Shown piece after piece: positions 58,630 through 64,000 of a stretch of 64,000 nucleotides of DNA. The position numbers were made by a program, and so were the translations under genes. This stretch comes from Halorubrum sp. CBA1229 (lineage in GTDB: Archaea > Halobacteriota > Halobacteria > Halobacteriales > Haloferacaceae). Every line of letters begins with the position of its first letter. Positions within the stretch are counted from its first letter, which is position 1. The stretch is from the NCBI RefSeq assembly GCF_003721435.2, contig NZ_CP054586.1, positions 299,939-363,938 on the forward strand, in the 5' to 3' direction. The notes under the pieces are model-generated. The model made no database searches. It was given only the letters and a program-made list of their open reading frames with translations, and was not told the origin of the DNA.

Positions 58630-59061
58630 ATGTCCCGGCCTGACGCCACCCCGCTCACGCCAGCCGAGAACGCGGCCGGCCTCGATCCGATCGCAGCGTT
58701 GAGTGCCCTCGACGACACGACCCGCGCGAATATCATCGGGACGATTGTCGGTCATCCGAAAGGCGCGCCCTCGAAGAAAGAACTCGAATACTACAACCCG
58801 AGCGTCGCCGCGTCGACGCTCACCGACCACCTCATTCGGCTGGAGGAGGTGGGGCTGATCAAGGCCATCGAGCGAGATCGTGAGGGGCTCGAGCGGGGCC
58901 AGCCATACCGGTTCTTTCAGCTCACCAATGCCGCCCGCGAGCTGTTCGACCGGAACAACCTCTTCGAGCCCGATGCGTACCGAGAGCTATTCGCCGAAGT
59001 CGAGAAAACGGACGAAATCAAGACCGCCGAAGACGTCGACCGTCCAGATGAACGGAACTGA
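58630..59061 (+). CDS. Winged-helix transcription regulator
   Basis: A 143-residue protein with one winged helix (~20-95: ALSALDDTTRANIIGTIVGH, SVAASTLTDHLIRLEEVGLI, wing with RGQPYRFFQLT). The end is acidic. No metal-binding cysteines. It is divergent from the Rossmann-like gene, and probably regulates it. Related in plan to the 63020-63412 protein. Confidence 0.75.
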   Translation: MSRPDATPLTPAENAAGLDPIAALSALDDTTRANIIGTIVGHPKGAPSKKELEYYNPSVAASTLTDHLIRLEEVGLIKAIERDREGLERGQPYRFFQLTNAARELFDRNNLFEPDAYRELFAEVEKTDEIKTAEDVDRPDERN

Positions 59062-59665
59062 AATAGACCGCGGAGCGTGCGTTTTGCTGAACGGAGAGCT
59101 CGACATTCGAGATATTCTGGAAATGTAACCAGCGCAAAGCCCACAATGGAGATCAGTCTCGATTTCGATTCAGAACAGATGAATCGTAACAGAAGGCACG
59201 CATCAATTCCATCCTCCGAGGCTGTGAAGGTGGATTCATTGTCGAAGCTAAATCGGGAAATACTGGGGCTGAGTCGGTTGTCCTTCCCAATCGTGTCATC
59301 TATTTCTGGCGAAATCACGCCACGGTTGTATTGACCACATTGGCGAAATCTCACTTTCTGCCGCCCCACAACGCCGCGAGAGTGTAGTCTTCTTCGGCGA
59401 ACTCAGGGGATCAACCGTCCAAGAGAGATAGCGGATGGGCTTGCTTGACATCTTCACGACTGATTACGGGGCTGGGGACTCTTGGCTGGGAGATCATCTG
59501 AGCCCCGTCGATCACGGTACGAGATTATATGCAGAGCGTCGGTAGCTGATGTAGCTGAATGATTCTCTCCGTATCGAGGGAGAAGAATGGTCGACGGCCC
59601 GACCTTGTTCTACCTAGCGTGCCGACATCCGGCGAATTTTGCTTTACTCACCCACATACATCAGT
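59062..59665. other. Long intergenic region upstream of parA locus 2
   Basis: About 600 nt without a gene I can support. A frame from ~59077 to 59334 is open but of low protein character. No IS ends or RNA gene are evident. The right end merges into the iterons described next, so part of it may belong to a partition or replication site. Confidence 0.4.
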
Positions 59666-59730
59666 TGTGGCAGTCCGTTATGAACGTCCATTGTGAACGG
59701 TCATTATGAACGTACAGTATGGTCATAAGG
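59666..59730. repeat. Tandem 13-nt iterons upstream of parA locus 2
   Basis: Five consecutive 13-mers in register: TGTGGCAGTCCGT, TATGAACGTCCAT, TGTGAACGGTCAT, TATGAACGTACAG and TATGGTCATAAGG. The three central ones share T(A/G)TGAACG. They end 80 nt before the parA-like gene, a usual place for a centromere bound by its partner protein. CTTATTATCG at ~59781 could be the TATA box. Confidence 0.65.
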
Positions 59731-59810
59731 TGTGGTCTGTAGTTGCTACAGTGAGTAATGTGGTGTGTGTCTGAGCAACTCTTATTATCGATGCGGATGA
59801 TGGTGCGCAC

Positions 59811-60764
59811 ATGCTACCAATAACCGTCTATAACCAGAGTGGTGGCCAATCCAAATCCACGATCACCAGAGATCTCGCCGCCGCCTACGCCGAACTCGGT
59901 CTCAACGTCCTCATCGCGGATTTCGACGCGCAAAATGGGAGCGTCTCGAACTATCTTGGCGTCGACGAAGACAAACACAACCCCGACGCCGACGACCTAA
60001 CGCTCCACCTCATTGACCAGGGCAAAGGGCCGTTCCGCGATCTCATTCGCACGGCCGACGACGGCATCGACGTCATTCCCTCACACAAACGCTTCAACCG
60101 CGTCGACCAACGCCTCGACCAACACGCCGACTACCTCGAAGCGTCCAAACCCCCCGAGTGGGAGTATCCCCGATACAAACGCTTTTTCCAAGTCCTCCAA
60201 GACAACGACATTCAGGACGAGTACGACGTCATGCTCGTCGATCCGAACGCGAAAGCCGACGAAGGCTACTATCTCGCCCTCTACGCCACCCGCAACATCC
60301 TCATCCCTGCCGAACCCACGCGCGGCGGCATCGAGAGCATCGCCGGCGTCGAAGACAGCGCCCGCAACTTCGCCGAAGAGATGGATATCAACATCACACT
60401 AAGCGGTGTCGTTCCATCGAAAGTCGACGCCGGAAAGAAGATTCACAAAGAGTACCTCACTAAGATTCACGAGCAGTATCCGGCTCCAGTCTACTTCAAA
60501 AACCTCGGTGCGTTCGAGAAGGCCGAGGAGAACTACGAGACGGTGTTTTCTCAGCTGAAGGACGGCCGCATCCGTGACTACAACGCGGACATCATGCCGA
60601 AGTTCCGCACCCTCGCATCGTACATCTACCATCGCGCGGGCCAAGACCTCCCTAACGGCGGGTGGCCGCGAGAAGATCTATTCCACGGGAACGACATCTG
60701 GGGAGAAGTCGACCTCTCTCAGCTGACAACTGGCGGTCCCGACGCCGCTGAGGTGTCACAATGA
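59811..60764 (+). CDS. ParA-like partition ATPase with variant Walker A (locus 2)
   Basis: A 317-residue ParA-family protein. The Walker A region is SGGQSKST (10-17): the P-loop Lys15 is present, but the first lysine of the usual KGGxGKT is Ser10. The VLIADFDAQNGSVSNYLGV segment keeps the DxD motif and VMLVDPNAKADEGYY the switch II. Lacking the signature lysine, ATP hydrolysis or dimer geometry may differ from standard ParA. The partner gene overlaps by 4 nt. A leaderless promoter and 13-nt iterons lie upstream. Confidence 0.8.
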   Translation: MLPITVYNQSGGQSKSTITRDLAAAYAELGLNVLIADFDAQNGSVSNYLGVDEDKHNPDADDLTLHLIDQGKGPFRDLIRTADDGIDVIPSHKRFNRVDQRLDQHADYLEASKPPEWEYPRYKRFFQVLQDNDIQDEYDVMLVDPNAKADEGYYLALYATRNILIPAEPTRGGIESIAGVEDSARNFAEEMDINITLSGVVPSKVDAGKKIHKEYLTKIHEQYPAPVYFKNLGAFEKAEENYETVFSQLKDGRIRDYNADIMPKFRTLASYIYHRAGQDLPNGGWPREDLFHGNDIWGEVDLSQLTTGGPDAAEVSQ

Positions 60765-61312
60765 GCTTCGAGTCAGGCGGCGATATGGAGAACCCGTTCG
60801 AGGACACAAATGACGAAGGCGACGACACTCAAGCCGACGAATCAGTAGAGATGGACATGGAAGACACGCAGCCTGTCGAGGACGACGAATCGACCAACGA
60901 GACCACTGGACAGGCGTCGAGTAATACGAGGCGCGACGACTTACGTGAAGCCGGTGTCGGACAAGAATCCGAGACCGGAGTCGACTACATTAGCGATCTT
61001 AAATCCGGCCGCAGGCACTCGAACGAGCAGCTCGCGAGAGCACTCATGCAACCGGAGTATCACTCCGAGTCGCCGCCAGTCCCCTACGCGACGTGGCGAG
61101 ATGGAACGTCGACGGCACGCGACCGGACCACGCTCGAACTCAACCCGGACGTCGACGACCTTGTCCGAAAGGCCCAAACCGAGTTCGAGGACCGCTATGG
61201 CACGAACATCACAAAGGCCGATCTTCGCGAGTTCGCGATGGTGTACGGCCTCGCACACCTCGATGACGTCTTCGAGATGGCTGAAGAATGGGGCATCCAG
61301 TACGACAACTGA
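60761..61312 (+). CDS. Predicted ribbon-helix-helix partner of ParA (locus 2)
   Basis: A 183-residue protein. Residues 1-75 are acidic and low complexity. The C-terminal ~50 residues read as strand DRTTLELNPD then helices VDDLVRKAQTEFEDRYG and TKADLREFAMVYGLAHLDDV, a ribbon-helix-helix pattern with the typical turn before the second helix. It is therefore the likely centromere-binding protein for the 13-nt iterons. A middle region (~90-130) with GRRHSNEQLARALMQPEY is not found in the locus-1 partner. Confidence 0.68.
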   Translation: MSFESGGDMENPFEDTNDEGDDTQADESVEMDMEDTQPVEDDESTNETTGQASSNTRRDDLREAGVGQESETGVDYISDLKSGRRHSNEQLARALMQPEYHSESPPVPYATWRDGTSTARDRTTLELNPDVDDLVRKAQTEFEDRYGTNITKADLREFAMVYGLAHLDDVFEMAEEWGIQYDN

Positions 61313-61489
61313 ACCTATGCGCTTCCGTAATTGGCTTCGAACTGTTCCTTGACGTCATCAATATACAGACTTGTGAGCATATCCTTGCCAACTCTAAAGA
61401 CGAATGGTCCATCCGTACATGAGGAGAAACCTGAGTGGTAGAACTCAGCCAGATACGCTCTAACCAACTATCTAGTAAGGCTTTCAATT

Positions 61490-61509
61490 GTTACCGAATT
61501 ATTGGTAAC
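61490..61509. promoter_or_regulatory. Inverted repeat GTTACC-N8-GGTAAC (copy 2)
   Basis: A perfect 6-bp inverted repeat, 6 nt before the ATG of the HTH gene at 61516, with the same layout as 12105-12124. It would overlap the start of a transcript, so it suits an autorepressor. Confidence 0.62.
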
Positions 61510-61515
61510 CACCAG

Positions 61516-62279
61516 ATGTACGAGGTGCTCGACGACACGGCAGCCCAGGTCATCCTCGCCATCAAAAGTGGTGACTCCATCCGGCGTGTCGCTCAGCACC
61601 TCCACAGACCGTACGAGACGGTGAGACAAGCCGTCAACCGTCTCGAAGACGGCAGACCTACGTCCACTATGACGACGGCCTCTCTGTTGTCGACCAGCGC
61701 GTGAGAGAAGCCGCGCGCGAGCTGGTCGCGGCAAGCGCCGGCGTGAGTCCACCCTCCATCGAGGAGGCATACATCATCCCGCAGTTCGGTGACTGGCCGT
61801 TCGCGTTCACGCGGATCGACACCATCTACGTCTGGATACAGGGCGGCTACCAGGTCAGCCGCGATCCCGACGACTACCCGCTCTTCATCGCTGTTCACGA
61901 GCAAGACGTCGACGCCTGGGAGACGTTCTTCGAATCGTTCGGGCTACCAACCACCTTCGAGCGCCAGCCCAGCGACGAGATCGATGGACCACTGCAGATC
62001 GTCCTCGATCCACAGACGTCACTCGAAATCGAGGACGTCGAAGGCTACCTGGTTATACCGCGCGAGGACACGATCGAGTACATGCGCGAGCACTACGCGC
62101 AGTTCCAGTCGGCGCTCGCGATGCTTGACCGTATGTACGACGACCTCGATCTCGGTGTCACTAGAGGCGAGGATCTCAAGCATGGCTCTCGGAGTGATTT
62201 CGGGGCATCGGCTGTCTCTGTTGAGACAGTCACGGCACTCCAGCAGTATCTGTCTGATCAGGTCGAACAGCTGCGGTGA
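61516..62279 (+). pseudogene. Helix-turn-helix gene (copy 2), frameshifted
   Basis: The first frame reads MYEVLDDTAAQVILAIKSGD then SIRRVAQHLHRPYETVRQAV, a complete HTH. Near 61655-61660 the frame shifts: YVHYDDGLSVVDQRVREAAR continues in another frame and joins the ORF from 61701 to 62279. The intact protein would have ~254 residues: N-terminal HTH and a ~200-residue C-terminal domain (FTRIDTIYVWIQGGYQVSRD, YPLFIAVHEQDVDAWETFFE). Such genes are common on haloarchaeal plasmids near parA genes. The 5' end also survives at 12027-12098. A sequencing indel is possible. Confidence 0.7.
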
Positions 62280-62285
62280 AACAGC

Positions 62286-62717
62286 TTAGAGAGCCCGCGG
62301 ATCAATATCAACGACGCTGGCAAAGGCAACGTTCTCCTGAACCTGCTCGATTTCGACGGTCGGCTCATCACCGGGTTGGCCACCAGGAACGATCACAACG
62401 TATCCACGGTCAACTTTCGCGATTCCATCACCCTGGTCGCCGGTTGTCTCAATTGTCACGTCCCGAATTTCGCCCTCCTCAACCGGCGGCCCAGAAGATC
62501 CACGCTGTCGGTCAGATTGGGCACGATCTGCGGACGCGGGCTCGTGCTCGTCCTGCGCCGTCGTGGGTGAGTCGAAGACAGCGATCCGATACGTTTCGCC
62601 GAGGGAGACAGTGTCATGATTGAGCTCCCCGGACGGAACCTCGACAACGTATGTCCCGTCCCGTTCGTGAACAGTCGCGCTGAAAACAGAGCGAAGCGAG
62701 TCCGGAATTTCGACCAT
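62286..62717 (-). CDS. TRAM-domain protein, copy 2
   Basis: About 143 residues from the ATG at 62717. Same plan as copy 1: DSLRSVFSATVHERDGTY, linker and TRAM domain EIRDVTIETTGDQGDGIAKV. The TRAM part differs from copy 1 by only a few residues. The stop lies 6 nt from that of the HTH pseudogene, so the two are convergent. It may act on RNA as a cold-shock-like protein. An extended frame toward 62864 has no domain match. Confidence 0.85.
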   Translation of the reverse strand: MVEIPDSLRSVFSATVHERDGTYVVEVPSGELNHDTVSLGETYRIAVFDSPTTAQDEHEPASADRAQSDRQRGSSGPPVEEGEIRDVTIETTGDQGDGIAKVDRGYVVIVPGGQPGDEPTVEIEQVQENVAFASVVDIDPRAL

Positions 62718-62896
62718 TCGATGGTCCAATACTCGGCTGGTAGAGAACTTAACTCCATGGAAACGGCACGAGACAGCGACCTCCTGTATTGACGGGTAGT
62801 GCGGTGAAGCCACCGTTCTACCGCGATTGAACGTGAGAAGATGTGTTCTTGTTCGTACGGCCACATGGGATCTGCAAACGTCACGTCGAAAGAGGG

Positions 62897-62938
62897 TTAA
62901 CCAACATCTCGACTCAACAAACCGTAGTTGTTGGTTAA
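62897..62938. repeat. 10-bp inverted repeat with 22-nt loop
   Basis: TTAACCAACA and TGTTGGTTAA are perfect reverse complements separated by 22 nt, in the gap between the TRAM and HTH genes. It could be an operator pair or a hairpin at the end of the HTH transcript. Confidence 0.4.
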
Positions 62939-63019
62939 TACTATGAGGTACGGTAATCGCAGCGAAGATATCGAAGGGTAACAGGATCGCTGACAGGGGG
63001 CAAAGAACCCTACGACAGC

Positions 63020-63412
63020 TTACGAATAGGCGTCGTTGAACTCGCGTTCACGGCGCATCAACTCCTCGACACCATGCTCGAGGATCCCGCGTCCCATCGC
63101 TGTTGGCCGATAGTACGTGTAAAAGCCCTGGCTGTCAGCGGTTCGTCGCTGGCGCTTGTCGACGAGCCCCACATCAACCAGTTCGTCGAGGTGGTAGTGG
63201 AAATTGTGCGGCTCGACGTCGACCACAACCTTGAGGTCAGCAGCACTCAGTTCGTCGTTCGCGACGAGTGTTCGCAGGATGCGAAACCGCGTCGGGTGGC
63301 CGATCGCCTGTTGCATCGTGAGATACTCCTCGAGCGTCAGCCCGCTCTCCTCAGGGAGCGGCGGCTCCGGCTGGCGAACGTCCTCTGTTGGCTGGCGATC
63401 GGTTTCGGACAT
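63020..63412 (-). CDS. Winged-helix (ArsR/HTH_20-like) regulator
   Basis: A 130-residue regulator with a winged helix (~32-105: MQQAIGHPTRFRILRTLVAN, ELSAADLKVVVDVEPHNFHY, HLDELVDVGLVDKR and a wing). A Pro/Glu tail precedes it. It lacks cysteines. It is divergent from the Rossmann-like gene at 63524 by ~110 nt and probably controls it. Confidence 0.78.
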   Translation of the reverse strand: MSETDRQPTEDVRQPEPPLPEESGLTLEEYLTMQQAIGHPTRFRILRTLVANDELSAADLKVVVDVEPHNFHYHLDELVDVGLVDKRQRRTADSQGFYTYYRPTAMGRGILEHGVEELMRREREFNDAYS

Positions 63413-63488
63413 TGAGGGATGCCTCGGTTCGAGAGTTGGGACGCCACATACTTAGTCGTTCTCTACTAGAATATTCCTGAGAACACCG

Positions 63489-63501
63489 ATATTTATATAC
63501 T
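63489..63501 (+). promoter_or_regulatory. TATA box of the window-end gene
   Basis: ATATTTATATAC centred ~28 nt before the ATG at 63524, the position for a leaderless transcript; the start of the divergent HTH gene is ~80 nt to the left. Confidence 0.6.
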
Positions 63502-63523
63502 ACTGTTCCGAATCGACGACTCG

Positions 63524-64000
63524 AATGCGGCAACGGATTATCGACAATCTCTCCCGGGCCACTGAAGATTCGGACGCCCTCACTCCAGCCCGGCGCGAAC
63601 AGTTTCTCGTCTATCTGATGGGGCCGTACCGGACGTTCGACGTCGACGCGCTGCTACCGGCGGACGCGGATGTCGAAACCGACGTCCCGTCGTTCGCGAC
63701 GTGGGACGAGGCCAGCGGCGAGTACGCTGAAGATGAGGTCTTGCGCCTCCTCCAGGAGACACGAGACTGTCTTCGCGACCGTGGCTTCAATGCCTTCCTC
63801 GCGATTGACGTCGGGATCTCGCTCGATGAGATGGATGCCGCCACACAAAGTATTGCCTTCGCGCAAGCCAGCAATGCGACGATTTTCATCGCCCCACAGG
63901 TAGGCGATAATCTCGGCGTCGGGATCGAGATCGGGAGCGTCCTTGAAGATCTGCTGTCGACAGCCGGAATGCAGGGACCGGCGGCCGACGCGACTCCACC
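63524..64000 (+). CDS. Rossmann-like NDT/TIR-like protein, partial (window end)
   Basis: The first 159 codons are present; the stop lies beyond the window. It contains the strand FLVYLMGPYRTFDVDALLP, then NAFLAIDVGISLDEMDAATQ, SIAFAQASNATIFIAPQVGD and NLGVGIEIGSVLEDLL. This order resembles nucleoside-2-deoxyribosyltransferase/TIR-like folds and a family frequently seen in haloarchaea (DUF7509-like). The Glu in GVGIEIG occupies the same place as the Glu of GGHAWEAG in the 57922 protein. Function unknown. It pairs with a divergent HTH regulator. Confidence 0.6.

Noticed and set aside
59077..59334. 85-codon plus-strand frame after the HTH gene at 58630
   Set aside because: Low-complexity and not protein-like; no start region or neighbour supports it.
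1..64000. CRISPR arrays, rRNA and tRNA genes
   Set aside because: No regularly spaced ~30-nt repeats, no rRNA-like stretch and no convincing cloverleaf were seen; a tRNA scan would be needed to exclude a tRNA fully.

Overview
The window is haloarchaeal DNA. The predicted proteins are acidic, twin-arginine (Tat) lipoproteins are frequent, and the regulators are typical of Halobacteria (HTH_10/Bat type, Lrp with TRASH domain, ArsR-like winged helices). TATA boxes often lie about 27 nt before start codons, as in leaderless transcripts. There is no rRNA or recognisable tRNA, and no cdc6/orc1 or rep gene. Two separate ParA partition loci, insertion-sequence debris and many accessory metal genes suggest a megaplasmid or an integrated plasmid-like region; the genus cannot be fixed from the sequence.

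Layout. 0-11 kb: a molybdenum respiratory module. It has a CISM catalytic subunit, a four-cluster ferredoxin subunit, an NrfD-type membrane anchor and a small conserved protein (all minus strand), with two HTH_10 regulators, an Mrp-type ATPase and a molybdate/tungstate-type ABC importer. 11-19 kb: a plastic zone with a frameshifted zinc-ribbon gene, a PadR regulator, partition locus 1 (ParA plus a small ribbon-helix-helix-like partner, with 9-nt iterons), a CoA-disulfide-reductase-like flavoprotein, an HTH/MazF-like toxin pair, an IS4-family element and several transposase remnants.

19-32 kb: the copper zone. copZ, copB, a methyltransferase-like membrane protein, an M14 deacylase-like protein and a SAM methyltransferase are packed on the minus strand. 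Opposite lie a frameshifted Lrp/TRASH regulator and copA, then a small conserved protein, a DUF63 membrane protein and a geranylgeranyl-reductase-like protein. 32-41 kb: DoxX, aconitase, a Tat-exported Lon-like protease domain, a PrsW/CPBP-like membrane protein, and a halocyanin divergent from an ArsR-like/membrane-protein operon.

41-57 kb: a dense metal and redox island. It holds a DUF318-type permease with two YHS domains, small YHS, zinc-finger and TRASH-like proteins, a second Lrp/TRASH regulator, a membrane-anchored HTH protein with a Met-rich loop, DUF302, several Met/Gly-rich SHOCT proteins, a halocyanin-SHOCT fusion with two frameshifts, an ABC-2 exporter and a third P1B ATPase with a CPG motif. 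57-64 kb: two related TRAM / HTH / Rossmann-like gene sets bracket partition locus 2, which has 13-nt iterons. A frameshifted HTH gene follows, whose promoter palindrome also occurs at partition locus 1.

Several short DNA motifs recur in front of metal genes: CTTT(C/G)GA(A/T)T, a 34-nt promoter block with identical spacing before two genes, and the palindrome TTTGCTG-GGT-CAGCAAA. These suggest that the scattered metal genes form one or two regulons. Several genes are broken by single-base shifts, so either decay is active or the assembly has indel errors; this should be kept in mind for every pseudogene call below.
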